Below are positions 26,740-40,283 of a DNA stretch of 64,000 nt, piece by piece (the first letter of the stretch is position 1; each line of letters starts with the position of its first letter). Source of the stretch: Melastoma dodecandrum (taxonomy: Eukaryota > Streptophyta > Magnoliopsida > Myrtales > Melastomataceae); the NCBI GenBank assembly GCA_029817715.1, contig JARUPY010000085.1:2046001-2110000 (forward strand), in the 5' to 3' direction. The translations under genes were made by a program, and so were the position numbers. The notes beneath the pieces were generated by a model, which ran no database searches, was not told the origin of the DNA, and saw only the letters and a list, made by a program, of their open reading frames with translations.

Positions 26740-29700
26740 GTTCAGGTGACAGGTTAAGGGGGAGCGGCAGCGTTGACGGCAACGGAGGGAGGGAGATCCA
26801 TTGGAGGGCGTTGATGCCTCCCTCTCGCAGGGTTGTCCGCCGGAGGTGGTTGAACAACAAGGCTCGTAATGTGGTCCTAGTCGAGAACTTGCGGAGTTCA
26901 TTTTGACCACTGCTGCTAGACTACGGAGCCGCTTTCCCCAGGAACAGGCCTTGTACTGGTTCAGGGAGCCGTATGCGACTATAATTCTTGTTTCATGTGA
27001 GGTAGCACTGAACTTCCAACGATTCCCCCGTTCCTAGATTTTTTTGGCACTTATGTTTCGAAATTAATTGTCATTAGAGGTGCATTGATTTAGGATCTCG
27101 AAGAGTTCAAGACTATCCTCAAACCTAGGTTGAAGCTTCTTGTCCAAAATGATGAGAAGGAGTGGTTCATTGTATTTGCATCCAGAGCTCATTCCAGCAA
27201 TGATCAGGCAAGCAAAATGGCGAAGAAAGTGTACGCCAAGCTGGAAGTGGACTTCAGCTCTAAGAAGAGAGAGAGGTATGTGTTTTTTGAAGCTTAGTAA
27301 TACTTTCTGAACTATCAAACGGTAATAAGGACACAGCGTGGTTCCTTTTGGTAGTCATATTATATGTAAACATTTCAATGCCTGCACGTGTCTTTGTCAA
27401 TATTAGTGAAGAAAAAAATCAACAAAATTACGGTGGATTGCAGAATCCACCTGCTGATAAACAAATTAAAGTTTAGCTCCAATTGTATGATACAGAGCCT
27501 GTTTTTAGCACAAAAATATTCCCCTGATGTCTTTTCTCAAAATTCCCTGGATGCTTCGATCCTTTAGGATGCAGCGTCGATGGGTCTCCGATGCCTATAT
27601 GATGGTAATCAGACTATTCATCTGTTCCATTTTCTTTCGCATTAATATTTCATTATAGGTGTTTTGTTTTTGTGATGTCCTCAAACTATCAGTTACTCCT
27701 CTATGTAGGTGCTGTAAGTTAGATATGCATGGCCCGAAGCAAATTTTTGCGAAGACTTTGAATCCAAAGCTGTAGAGTCCATAAGGAATACCTTGGATAG
27801 GTGTGTGCATTTTTATGAAGAAGAAATACAGAAGCTCACCGAGCAGCGTTTCATGCCCATATGGAACTTCTGTAATTTTTTTCATACTGAAGGTCTTTTC
27901 CTTCCTCAAGTGTATTTGGTTTATTCTTGTTCAAGGTATTGGCTATCTATGCCAAGAGAAAACTCCTGGATTTGCTTGAGATGCATTTCCTTTTAATGTA
28001 TGATAAATTTTTTGCCTCTCCTTGTCATATTGTTTTATCTTTCATTTGTGTTAATTTTTTACAGGAAAGTTTGGCCTTTATATTTGAAATGGCACAATTG
28101 CACGAAGATGCTTTGTGTGAATATGATGAGCTTGAGCTGTGCTACTCAGAAACAGGTGCATGAGACGGGATTATTGCACCTCTTTATCAAATATTTATTC
28201 TAAATATTTATGCAACCCAGTTCACTATTATGATAAATTCTCTATGTCACACAAATTTGAGTTTATTGATCTATGATCTGCTGACTAAACTTATTGTTAG
28301 TGTTTACAAGACAACTCTTGACATTTGTTTGAACACAGTGAACATGACTGCAAAACAGACGGACTTTGGAGGACTCGAGGAAGGAGATGAGCAGGCTGCC
28401 TTGCTAATCCCAGGAATCAAATCGTTGACCCAATTCGTTCAGTATGATTCATTCCGCGAGTTCGACTTTAGACAATATCCCTTTGCTTGTCAATCAAAGG
28501 TTTTCCAACTCAGACACTAGTGTTTCTCGACTTAGCTTCATTTTTTCTATGATACGACGATGCCCATGCCAATATATGGGCACCTCAAGTTGGCATAACT
28601 TTGGCTATGGACATGGACACATGACTGACAAATGTTTTATGTGATGTATGTTGTCCCTACTTCTGCGGCTGCAAAACCTTTTCTTTAAATGCAGATCAAT
28701 CTTCTTTCATGTTGATTTTTCGACATAGAAGAATGTGCCTAATCAAGTGATCATTTTAGTCTTGTATTGTCATATTGATTTGATATACTCATATGGTTCC
28801 AATGTGCGGTACCTTGAATCGGCTCCAAGCAATGTATTTACTGATGAAAAGGAACAGAGTTGTTGGGTGAGAAATTGATCTGTTCATCATTCTGCTTAAT
28901 ATGGGAAATGTCAAAGCTAGCTATACATCTACTGCTTTGCAGAACAATGTTCAGGATATTTTGGAAGCAATTAGTCGTATGTTTCCTTGGTGTGAAGTGA
29001 TCACTGGCAATACCCTTATTTTTTATGATATGTAGCCAGCAAAAGCATTTGTTTGTTAGAACTGCACATTGAATTTTTAAACTTTTTTGTGCTGGTGGCC
29101 TACAGTTGGGCACTTTCCATTATGCTGTTATATTGCGATTTCTTCAATATCTTCTATTCGCTATTGCTTACTTTTTTTTTTCAAAATTGGAAATTAAATA
29201 TGCAGCTTTTATTTAAACTAAATCGACCTTATGAAGTTGCCTCGAGGGGTTATCCCTTCATAATAAGCTTTTCAAAGGCATTGGCGGTGTATGAGGTAAC
29301 ATTTGGTTGAACTCTTAGATAGTCTTCATTTCTTTTACTTCCATGGCTTCATGTTTACCTCTTCTTCTTCTTCTTATCCTTTCTTTTAAAAAATTTTGTC
29401 AGAGTGTACTACCATTTTGCATGCGCGAAGTATGGGTGGTGACTGCTTGCTCAACCTTGCTCAATGCGACGTCCTTGCATTACAACGTTGGAATTGTGTC
29501 ATCTGAACTAGAAAAAGAATTCTATCGCCTTCAAGGGGATCTTTATTCTCTATGCAGAACTAAGGTGTGCTCTCTCTTTCATATATATTATACCTTCTTT
29601 AGTCACGACTAAATTTGTTTCTTTCATGGGGAAGAAGCTTTTGAGTGGAGCTATTTCACAGCTCATCCGGTGTACCATCATATTATAACCAATCAGATGC

Positions 29701-32700
29701 CTCTGTCCTTTAACACCCAAACTTACAATTTGCTGTATTTTTTATTGGGGAAAACATCTAGACTAATCTGTGAGTATTAATACTGCAGTTCATGAGACTA
29801 GCCTGTTTGATTGGGTATGGGACTACTTTGTAAAGAAGTCCTGTCAATAGGTAACAAATCCATGAAATTACTAGCAACTGTTTGTGTCTTATTTCCACTT
29901 CCAATTCTTCTAATGATAGTCCCTATACATCTTCAATTTCTCCTGCTTCAAGCAGTGCGTCCTTAAGCATGCTTCCCTGGCCCAAGCCTGCTGTTTGGCC
30001 ATCTCTTCCAGCAGATTCTGCATCAGAGGTGTTTGCAAAAGAAAAGGCGAGTTCTTGAATTTGTATGCCAGAGACACAAGCAAATTAGGATCTGAGTAGT
30101 CTTTGTCAGTTCTAGCATTATGGAGACTTTGCCAAATAGTGTGTAAAATCTTGCAATAATGCGGAAAAAACTATAGTATGCTCAAGTCAATCCCTGTTTA
30201 GTTACCTGATATAATGCTGGCTCAATTATCTGCAGATGCTTCTGCAATTTAATCCTAGGGGGAAACACTTCGGTATTCAGAGGAAGCAGCTGCCTCTTGA
30301 ACCCTCAGTGTTACTGCGTGAAGCTAATCGGAGGAGAGCTTCTCTTTGTGCTGGAAATATGCTTGAAATGTTCAATAGACGCCCTGGTCTTTCTGATGGG
30401 TAATTGATGCATGTCATATGGTGCTCAAGTGGTCTAGATGTTTGTATTTTCTCCCTTACACTTTAACACTAATATTTACAGAATAGGTACAGATTCGACT
30501 TTACAATCGCAAAATGTCCAAGGTGCTATTATAACTAGGACAAACTCATCACCCAGAAATTTTGAAGACTCGATCGATAGGCCTATGAGAATAGCTGAAA
30601 TTTACGTTGCTGCTGAACATGCCTTGCGGAAAACAATTTCCAATGCTGATCTTTGGAAGTCCTTGTCATCTTTGAAAGATTTGGAGGTATGTAGATTATG
30701 TCATTTACCGGAAATAATGCATCATCTTAGTAGTTAAGCAGTTCTTGTATTGTATTATATCTAGTTAATTTAAACGAACGTTATGAACCAATGCTTGGTT
30801 TTCCTTTGTTTTGTTTCCCTCGGAGAAGTATTAGCCAGATATTTTTAATTTGTTAATTCTTTTAGGATACACAATGAAATGGGAGATAAACTCGAATGCA
30901 AGATTTACAGTCTTGGTTTTCAAAAGGACTTTTTCTGTTGACCTGTCTTAATAGGAGAAATACTTGGAACTCACGAAAGGTACTGCTGAAAACTACCAGT
31001 GTTCCTGGTGGAAAAGGCACGGGGTTGCCCTAGATGGAGAAATCGCCTCTGTTTGCTTCAGGAATGGAAACTTTGATTTGGCTGCAAAGTCATATGAAAA
31101 GGTTTGCGCTTTGTATGCTGGTGAAGGTTGGCATGATTTGTTGGCGGAGGTCCTGCCCAATCTGGCTGAATATCAGAAAATTTTAAATGACGAAGCCGGC
31201 TATTTGTCTTCTTGTGTTAGATTGCTTTCTCTAGACAAAAACTTGTTCTTGACCAAGGAAGGTCAGGCTTTTCAATCTGAAGTTGTTCGTCTCGCACATA
31301 GTGAAATGAAGCACCCTGTTCCTCTGGATGTGTCACCATTAATCACATTCTCTGGAAATCCTATGGAGTTATGTGGTAAGGATCCTGGTACTCTCCCTAC
31401 TATTTTCTGAAGTAGCTTTCCAGATGAAATAACGCTTGATCATCTTAGTCTCACTCTCATGGCTACTAAAAATGCTGATGAAAGAGCTAAGGTATGTCGC
31501 TGTTTGGCGATGTTTCACATTCCTTTATCTTAGTGGGATATAGTGTCCTCTTCTGAAACTATTGATGACCATATCAACTTGTTCCAGCTTTGAAGAGTTA
31601 TAGTGCAATAGTCTTGAAGCCTGGTCAGAATACGATCGCACTTGCTTTACCTCCTCAGAAGCCAGGTTCCTATGTATTGGGAGTTCTCACCGGACAAAAT
31701 GGGCCAATTGAGATTTCGATCTCATGGTTCTTCTAAGGATGGTCCAGCTGACACTGATGATGTTATGAGCTCTGAGAAGCCTACACGGCCCATTTTGAAG
31801 GTACTGCATCAAATTATGATAGATTCCTGCACTAGCCGGCTGGTTGTCGTCCTTTAATTTGACAGTGTCTCTCACCTGCATCTTTTGATCCCTTTTCTGG
31901 GAATATTTTACGTGCTTAAACTTTAGAGCGTCTTTAGTTTGAATATGATCAAGTGTTATTCGGCTGGCTGAAGAAAAAAATGATCTCTGCAGGTTTTGAG
32001 TCCAAGACCGCTGGTTGATCTTAGTTCTTCAGTTTCATCAGCCTTGCTTATGAATGAGCCTCAGTGGGTCGGGATAATTGTTCGACCTCTTAACTACTCG
32101 TTGAAGGATGCTCTGTTGCATATTGATACCGGTCCAGGCCTCACAATCGTTGAGTCTCATACGATTGAGATTGAAAGCATCGACGGCATCTCAGAGAGCA
32201 GCTCTGATTGTAAGGCAGGGGATGACACTGAACAGAATGATGGTTCGGATGATTGTAAGAATGTTGAACAGTTACTACTCGATGTTGGCAAAATGCAGTT
32301 ACCGGATTGGGTAAGCAACGTGACGTCAACTTTGTGGATTCCAGTTCAAGCCAATAGTGACGAGCTAGCGAAAGGGACATCTTCAGGTATTTCACTATAT
32401 TTCTAGTGTCATTGGTTCATCTGTGTTTTTGTGCACACTTACCTTCATGTGCAGTTCTTTACTATATGGGAAGTATATATCGTCTTTTGTGATCTTGCTG
32501 CTATTTTGGACAGGGAATCCCCAGAAGCAGCGCATTGTTGACGGGATGAGGACAATAGCTTTGAATCTTCAATTTGGGGTGTCTCATAACCAAGTATATG
32601 ACAGGTGTCTCTGATATTCTTTTTATCTTTGTTTCTGTATCCATTTTCTCATATTGTCTCCAATCTCTGTTTAAAATACTTGTAATTGGTCTAAGTTGTG

Positions 32701-34827
32701 ATTGCTTTGCAGGACAATAGCTGTTTATTTCACTTATCCATTTCATGTGAGCACACGCCTTCAAGATAAATGCAGTGATGGAACTTTACTCCTGCAGGTA
32801 CCCTTTCTTTGGAACATGTCAGAATATTGCTTTTATTCATCGCATTCATACATCATGATTTCAATTCTATCCATTCGAGCCCTTTTTCATTATACTCTCC
32901 ATTTCATCAGCTAGTCAAACAACTTTTTTCCTGAGCAGTTAGTAATTTCTACTATATATAAATGATTTATTTATTTTTTCCATCTTGGTTGTGGCTCAAG
33001 GTTATCTTGTCTTTAGGTCGTGTTAGTTATGCACAATGATTGGATATTTGCAATTTTATGACCTGCGTTCTGTTTCCTTTCTACTTCAGAGTGAGTGGTT
33101 ATCTGGGGAAGCATAATTCCTTGAGAAAATGATGTTTTGAATTATTTGCTGTTCCTCAGCTGCAATCTCGTGTCCAGGTTACCTTGCAATCTCAAGTGAA
33201 TGCGACTTTAACTGTTTATGATGCTTGGATGGATCTTCAAGATGGATTTGTCCATGTTTAAAAAGGTGATGGAAGGCCAACTTTGGGGTTCTTTCCCCTC
33301 GTCATCTCTCCATCCACTCAGGCCGGGGTTCTTTTCAGCATAAGTACCGATAAGCTTTCAGGTATGACTTGTGTTTCTGATCCATAGGTGAAAGTAAACT
33401 CATGCGGCCACCTTAATATTGTCTTATTGTCAGCATCCACCTTCATTAATGAGCTTTTAGTTTTGTCGATTGTAAGAGCTTGGCATCTGGTCCTAATACG
33501 GATGGTTTTGTAAAACTAACTAATGGGCAAGGTCTGCGACTAACAAGAAGTTATGTGACATGCATGTGCTGTAATAATATAATTTTCCAGCAAATCCTGA
33601 TATAATCGGCCGTTGCGAATCTAACTGCCGATTACATGAGGCCGAGATGTATTCACAATTTGAAAAGTCTGTCAATAGGATGAGAAGCTGATATAACCTT
33701 TTGTAGCTATATCAAAAATATTTCCCCGGAAAGCAAATCAACTTTAAGGAAAGATTGCGTTCCCCATCAAAGTTGCATTTTTGATAACGAAATATTAAAA
33801 TGCAGTGCAAGAGCACCCAATTTTAGGTTAGGTTGGAAAACTATAAGTAGTTCGTATTGTAAGGTTGCCATATTTGCTAATCGTATCATCACTAGGTTAT
33901 ACTGGATGTGCATCCCCTTCATGAGGGAGTCACGATTCAAATTTTATACCTATTGTTTATCCTGGGTTCATTTCAATGTTGTCTCGATCTCGTTTCTCTG
34001 TGTCGTGTTTACTCTACTCACTGAAGAGTTTGAGGCAGCTATTTCTAACAAAATGATGCCCAAACCAACATATGAAGCAGGAATTTCGCAGCCCGAGAGT
34101 GTACTTAATGTAAAGTATGGGATTTCGGGTGATCAGACCACAGGTACCCATCCACCCATGGCAGTAAAGTCTGCTACCATGGATGGTGAGCGACAGTGTA
34201 TGATATTTAAGAGCTCTATTGTATTGCAGCGGCCCGTGCTCAATCCGTGCATGGCCATTGGCTTTCTACCGCTTCCTGATGGTGGACTAAGAGTTGGGCA
34301 ACTCATTACCGTAAAGTGGAGGATTGAGAGGTTGAAGGATTTGAAAGAAACTGACAACTTGGGAAAACTCAACGTTAGTCTTGCGAACCGTTTTGGAATT
34401 CCTTGGTGGTTACGGTTTGTTCACCAGAAACGTTAAGAGCTCATGTTCTATTTTCTGTCCAATCAGGATGAGATTTTGTATGAAGTCATTGCGAACTCGT
34501 TGAACTGGATGATTGCTGGAAGGAAAAGAGGCGCTACATATCGCTTTCTAATGAGCAAGGTATATGAAAGGGCATCCCATTTTGTGCATTGCTAGATATT
34601 GCTCTGTGGAATTAGTTATTGTGCTAATGATGGAATCGTGGGACAGGTTCCCGGATGATAGTGTCCATGTTATGTTTGCCGCCGGTCGCTGGTTACGTAC
34701 GTCCTTTGCAGCTACGCTACGGCTGCCAGATGTAAACGAAGGAAACATAAGCTGCAATCCAGCAGCACCACACTTGGTCTGCATCTTCTCTCTGGTCATC
34801 GGCTCCTCGTACTGTATCCCGGCGTAA
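26740..34827 (+). pseudogene. TRS130: TRS130/TRAPPC10 (TRAPP-II subunit, CLUB) pseudogene with introns retained
   Basis: Twenty exon remnants in order match plant TRS130, the TRAPP-II tethering subunit acting in post-Golgi traffic and cytokinesis. Exon 1 ends at 27001; the others are 27094-27275, 27709-27892, 28065-28155, 28339-28499, 29206-29295, 29403-29564, 29789-29850, ~29953-30046, 30236-30399, 30482-30686, 30955-31491, 31588-31800, 31993-32386, 32514-32604, 32713-32797, ~33178-33362, ~34023-34373, 34467-34559, 34647-34827. Typical pieces: TILKPRLKLLVQNDEKEWF, FMRLACLIGYG, SLSMLPWPKPAVWPSLP, SWWKRHGVALDGEIASVCF. Lesions: 1-nt loss near 26893; 1-nt loss near 27736; extra T near 27880; TAA at 29831; TGA at 31408 where relatives have Trp; extra A near 31696; TAA at 33259; 2 extra nt near 34535; 5-nt tandem duplication (CTACG) at 34712-34721. 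The first exon is scrambled and lacks a recognisable start. Splice sites are mostly kept, so it decayed as a duplicated gene. Confidence 0.92.
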
Positions 34828-36902
34828 CTTATGTCGGTTTGCATGTGATCTGTAAAACATAGGGTAGCAAAGGCATGGATGGAGGAGGAGGTAGTAGCCG
34901 TACCTTTTTTCTTTTTTTTTTTTCCTGAGGGTTTTGTACAGCGGGATATATCACTAAAACTGACTCTCTTTTAGGGCTGGGTGGTTGTAGCAAGGAGAGG
35001 CAAAATACTTTTTTCTTTTGTGACAGATGAGGAAGCTTGTGTCTGCAAAAATCCTTCCGTATTGTGACTGAGATTTGATGGATTCAGAGTCCAATGACTA
35101 GAACATGGGATCTGTTGATTCTAATGAACTCTTAACTACATATAATAATCATACTTAAAAAAATCAATACACAATCGGATACAAACTTGGCCCAGCAACT
35201 GTTTGTTAGCTGTTGTTCTGTATCCTCGAGGAATCTTTCATTTCTCCTTTTCTGAATCTGCAAACCAGATGTCTGGAACAGGGACTCTCGCCAGAAGGAA
35301 AAGAAAACGATGCCTTGAGATGAATGGTTCTTGATTAGTCAAGGGTTACCTTCGGTTAATGCAGGTGGATATTGCAGTTGGGTTCCCATGTGTCTGGTCC
35401 TGTTCAAGGGAAATTCATCCCTGGGTAGTGCACGTGACCTTAGTGAGTGATTCTCCCAACATAGGTGGTTGGTTGCATGCGATAAGTTTCGAAATAGGAA
35501 CCTTTTTAAGCCATGTTGGTTCTCGTTTTCTAGCTTTACTAACTGCTTTATTGGCCTCTTACGATTGTTGTGCTTGGCTCTATTGTCGCTTGCTTAGCCT
35601 GGATCACATTGAAACCACTGGGGATTATGTTCGGCTCAGCAGCAAGGAGCTTAATAGTACATTTACCCTACATACGAAAGAGCACGCGAAATAATGAAAA
35701 AGTTAGAAATATTAGTACATTTGTATGTCGAAGGACATGAAATGATATCGCGGCATCGATGAATTGGGTAACCTGATGCTTGTTTACCTTCTCCCGATTC
35801 TTTGAACATCTGTACTACCTTTTCTTGAGATCTATCTTGAGAGAGCGATATTATATTGTCGACCACATACGTTGTTGATCATTAGGCTATGCAAAGCATG
35901 CCTTCCCATAAAAAGGTATCCGTATCAATGCTTTATCGTGTCTCTAGTTTATACTCAACCAAATTAGATATGGTGATGGAGATACATTTCCTAGAATTTA
36001 GCATTCTCTCTAACATCAAATGTAAATCTCAGGGTTCGGGAATCTCTCTCTCTGCAGTGACATGCGCCAGGTTTTTGGCTATTGTATATGACTGCCGTTG
36101 CATCCGCCCAACTAGGTGCAGCAGCAGTATCTTCCGGCAGTAGACAAGAAGCTTCCAGGTTGACCCTTCACACTTGATAAAAGGCTTTGATATTAAATTG
36201 GGATTGGTACAAATTAGACAAACACACCCCGCGCATTGATGGGCCCAAAAGTCATTAGTCGGTGTGATTTTGGGAATGGGAACACCCCACATTTACTCTC
36301 CCCCAAAATCCATCGACAAACACTGCTGACTTTTGTAGCCTTTTTAAGTAAAAAAAAAAAGACACGGAATTAGGGGCGTAAATCACGGATCCCTCCAAAT
36401 CCCAAAACTCTCCTCCTCGTTAAAAAAATGTCTGAACCATTCATCATCCCACTGTCTCCTGTTCGTTACCTACTTCTTCTTCTCTCTTCTTGATCAAGAG
36501 ACGTTCCTCAATTCAATTGCTTTCTTACAATCCCCCACCCCTTTTCCACTTTTGCCTGAAACCAACCCCTTCTTCCTTAACTATCGAACCAAATCCTATG
36601 ATGTCAGAATGAGACTGAACGAGAGACTTTACTGGCGGGGAAAGTGCCTTCAACTCAAACTGATCCCCAAATCTTACAAAACCCCCAAAAAAAAAACTCC
36701 TCATATTTGCCCTCTCTTCGGGCAACTAAGATGTATTTCCACAACATTCCTTCGACCTCTTATTGTCGTTGTTGGGTCGTGTAAATGTAAAATGTAAGAG
36801 GGGAAGATTTTTTTAGTGCACGTTTGTCTAATACTCCGTATATTCTTTCGTTGTATTGGTAATACTACGGCCTGCTGTTGGACTTGGGATGCTTATCTCT
36901 CA
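34828..36902. other. Intergenic, 2.1 kb
   Basis: Former 3' flank of the TRS130 remnant and 3' flank of the methyltransferase. Contains a T-rich run near 34.91 kb. No gene or repeat family recognised. Confidence 0.5.
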
Positions 36903-37891
36903 TCAGCTTCTCCAGTCTAGCCTCACTTCTTGCCCGCCTGATGCCGCCCCGTGTGCCGGTGGCTGTACAGGCTTTGTGAACGACACGATGTGGCTGCTAA
37001 CCATGAATGCCGTTACCCCCTCCGACACCCTTACGTCCTCCACCCTCAGCTCCTGCAGCTTCCTCGCGTATTCCTGCGCGTGCAGTAGGTCCCACACGAT
37101 CCCTATCCCTCCTGGCTTCAGGACCCTCACGAGCTCCCCCACCACCCTCATTCTCTCCGCGGCGGCCTCCACCGTGCGGTGCCCGTACGCCTTGCCCACC
37201 GTGTGGACAAACACGGCCGACGTCACCACGTCGAAGTAGTTGTCCGGGAACGGCAGGCTCCTCACGTCGCCTTCTCGACACGTCACGTATTCTTGCACTC
37301 CTGTAGTTTCATCAGGCATCCTGCAAATCAATCGAGGGATTCGATTTCCTACTTGTTAATTTTTTTTTCACTTTCTTTTTTTTCCCTATCCATTTTTTTA
37401 CCTTCGATCTTGGCGGTTCTGAGAGCGGACATGGCGGTTTGCTTGCAATGAGCCAGCCCAACCACGCGGCCGGAGCTACCGCTTTTCTTCAGCTGCATGG
37501 CGACCGTGTTCAGGAGTATCCCACGGCCGCAACCGAGGTCGAGCGCGTTCTTAACAGACGACCAGTCCCAGACCGCATTCACCATCCGCTGCGCCATCTG
37601 GTGGTGAAGCGCCAGACCGGAGTAGAACATGTTCCCTGCGGCGCAGAAAAGGCAGAGGGCAGGGATGGCGGTGACGGAGCCGGCGAACCCGGCGGCGTAG
37701 CGGGGGAGGGAAGAGGGGAGGAGGGAGAGGGAGGAACAGATGGGGTGGAAGTAGAGGAGGAAGAGGAGGGAGAGGAGGGAGAAGAGGATGGCGTGGAGGA
37801 GGAGGAAAACAAGGGTTTGCCATTGGTCGAGTCCGTAGGTGGCGTAGATCTGGAGAAGGTCCTTGTTCGTCGACGGCGATGATCTTCCCAT
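36903..37891 (-). CDS. Membrane-anchored SAM-dependent methyltransferase (type 11)
   Basis: Two exons, 37402-37891 and 36903-37300; 295 aa. The acceptor at 37301 (CTACAG before GAGTGCAAG) was chosen over a nearer CAG because it restores the family sequence AKIEGVQEYVTCREGD and the phase. The N-terminus has two hydrophobic helices (WQTLVFLLLHAILFSLLSLL and an AGSVTAIPALCLFCAAG segment). The Rossmann methyltransferase domain shows motif I ALDLGCGRGILL, motif III-like REGDVRSLPFPDNYFDVVTS and the LKPGGIGIVWDLL strand. Substrate unknown. From memory the Arabidopsis neighbour of AHL (At5g54400) is a protein of this kind. An in-frame ATG three codons upstream (37900) is also possible. Confidence 0.88.
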
Positions 37892-38295
37892 CGCAAACAA
37901 CTATTAAACTAAAACCGAATCCCTGCCTTCCTCCGCGTGAGCCTTCACTTCCCGATCCGCCGGGTACGAACAGGATTCAGAACTGACATGGAAATTACAA
38001 CTCCCCCCTCCCCTTCTTATTAGTACTGTCCCGAATGGGATTGATTGATTGATTGATCGATTGTTGTAAACCACGTTCTTCCGACACGTGCCGGTTTCTT
38101 AGATTTGTAGAAATCCGTCCGAGTAATTTGGTAAAATTTAATCCGGGTTTCATGTATCATATCCGAGACACATAAAACAGCGGACGTTTGGGTCTAGTCT
38201 AGATTTGACGTGTGCAACAGACGAAGAAGATATCAAATTCTCCTAACAGAAAAAGGTTAGTAATAATATTTTGACAAAATATGAGCACCAACTTT
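37892..38295. other. Intergenic, with a short GATT microsatellite
   Basis: Promoter side of the methyltransferase. GATT repeats occupy about 38038-38062. Nothing else seen. Confidence 0.5.
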
Positions 38296-39128
38296 AATTT
38301 TATTTTTTAATTTAGTCTTATTTCTAACGGTGTTAATACGTGTCATTTGTTTTTCCTACATAACAATGATAATGAAATAAATCAATGGCAAAATATTAAT
38401 ATTTGGCTCAGTGAATTTGCCAACTTTTCGTTTTGGCCTAACGTTTTGAAAGTTTTCAATTTGGCCTTAAATTAATTTTAATTCGAGGAGAAATTCGATG
38501 AACATGAACAAAAAATTCAGAAAAGCAGCAATCAACCTTAGTGACAACTGGGCTATTGATTTATACGCAGACTAGGGGCAAAGGGTATCCATATAGTATT
38601 GAATGATTGACCCATTGGCTCTTATTCTACTAACGACTTGATTTCCCTCACGAAACAAGGGAAGGGAACGAGGTCTCAAGACATGTTCATTGAGGAAAGA
38701 AGAAAAGGCAAGGACTAAAACAATACGACCCAAACGTAAATCCCTTATGTCATTACACGAGTCGAAAATGAACCTAATGGCGCAGATATCAGCCAACATC
38801 GATAAAAGTAAAGAGATAAGCAAATCCGAAAATAAGACGGGGGATGATAGTTCAATTGTCACTGAGGTAGACTCCTGCTTTCTAGGGTTTTTGGTTCAGG
38901 TTCCTCGAATTCCTCCTCGAAATAAAATTGATTTAAGGTCAAATTGAAAACTTTTAAAACGTTAGGTCAAAATATAAAGTTGTCAAATTCATCGGGCCAT
39001 ATCGATATTTTGCCATTGATTTACTTTATTATCATAACGTAGAAAAAACAAATGACACGTATTAACGTTAACGGCGAAATCGTAAATGGCGTTACGAGTA
39101 GGGGTAAATTGAAAAGTAAAATTAAAAT
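38296..39128. mobile_element. Non-autonomous DNA transposon with long terminal inverted repeats
   Basis: The left arm (about 38296-38500) and right arm (about 38902-39128) are inverted copies of each other, with small indels. Shared stretches include AATACGTGTCATTTGTTTTT, AATCAATGGCAAAATAT and CCTAACGTTTT with AAAGTTTTCAATTTG. Arms of about 200 bp around a roughly 400-bp core suggest a Mutator-like or similar long-TIR element. The core has no transposase. It holds an open frame on each strand (plus 38690-38947, minus 38572-38862) of unknown origin. The outer ends and target duplication could not be fixed by eye. Confidence 0.75.
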
Positions 39129-39491
39129 AAGATCAAATTGAAAACTTTTGAAATATTATGTCAAAACTTAAAATTATCAAATTAATTGTTCCAAACATTT
39201 TGCATAAGTAAGAAAGAAAGATCAGCCCAAAGCATAATAAATAATAATAATTATTTCACATGGGACTGCCGACAACTCCATAGGACACGTGGTCCCCCCT
39301 CCCCCCCATGGAATGACCTACTTTCAAGATTTTTCTCCTTCCTTTCTTTTTTTTAAAAAAAAAGCAAAACTCAAAAAACAAGTTCATGGATCTCCGACAA
39401 CATGATGGGGCCCACCCCTCCACCTCCCCCTCCAATCCCTCAGTCAAAACAAAAACCCAAAGCATCAAAAAACAGGAGTCCAGGAAAGCCC
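39129..39491. other. Intergenic between two DNA transposons
   Basis: AT-rich sequence resembling the outer part of the inverted-repeat arm (AGATCAAATTGAAAACTTTTG near 39129-39150), then C-rich sequence. No gene. Confidence 0.5.
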
Positions 39492-39687
39492 GTCGTTAGT
39501 AGGGGTGTAAATGATCAGAACGGTGCGAGAACGGTTCGCAAACGGCTCGAGAAAAGTTCGAGCTCGGCTCTATTATAAACGAGCCGAGCTCCAGCTCGAG
39601 CTCGACTTGAATGTAAACGAGCTCGAGCTCGAGCCTTAAAATTATTATTAGAACTATTCGTGAGCTTATATGAACAAAAAATATTTA

Positions 39688-39780
39688 ATAGTCTAGATGG
39701 TAGAAGTTTTGTTACCTAACCAATAGGTAAGGGGTTCGAACCCCACGGGCCACGGCACCACACTAGCTAGTAGTTTCTTT
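39688..39780 (+). mobile_element. tRNA-like (possible SINE) segment nested in the hAT element
   Basis: A B-box-like GGGGTTCGAACCCC at about 39730-39743 is preceded by an A-box-like TAGATGGTAGAAG at about 39695. The spacing fits a tRNA-derived sequence, but there is no clear poly-A tail or target duplication and no proper tRNA clover leaf. Confidence 0.3.
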
Positions 39781-40283
39781 CCTCTTTTATAAGAAAGAAT
39801 CGTCCCACTATCAGAACAATAATATATCACCCTATCCCACTATCAGAACAAGAATCGTCCTCTATAATAATAATAGTAATAATATTTTCTTCACCCTAAT
39901 TCCAAAATTATAAATCTAAAATAGTAATTTCAAAGTGTTAAATCTAAAATATTAAAAGTTAAATCATAAATTATAAATTCAATATATTAAATCCGAAATG
40001 TTAAATATTGAACAATAAATTTCAAGAAACTATGTTGGAACACTACTTTGATACTTGGTTTTGCTTACGTTCTCATATATTGAAGATTATTAAGATTATT
40101 TGGGACTTTCATAGTTATTCAGAGATGTTATATGCTTAATCATGCCATTTTAATCTATTGTTATATGGTTTTATGAGGTAATTTTGAGTTTTATTTTGGT
40201 TACCAATTAATATCGAGCTTAAAAAGAGCTCGAGCTCGAGTTCTAATCGAGCCCTAAACGAGCCCCAGCTCCAAAAAAATAAA

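Noticed and set aside
37301..37331. Acceptor CAG at 37321-37323 for methyltransferase exon 2
   Set aside because: It gives the wrong phase; the acceptor at 37301 restores both phase and family sequence.
37439..37882. 147-codon acidic frame antisense to the methyltransferase
   Set aside because: A low-complexity shadow of the GC-rich exon on the other strand.
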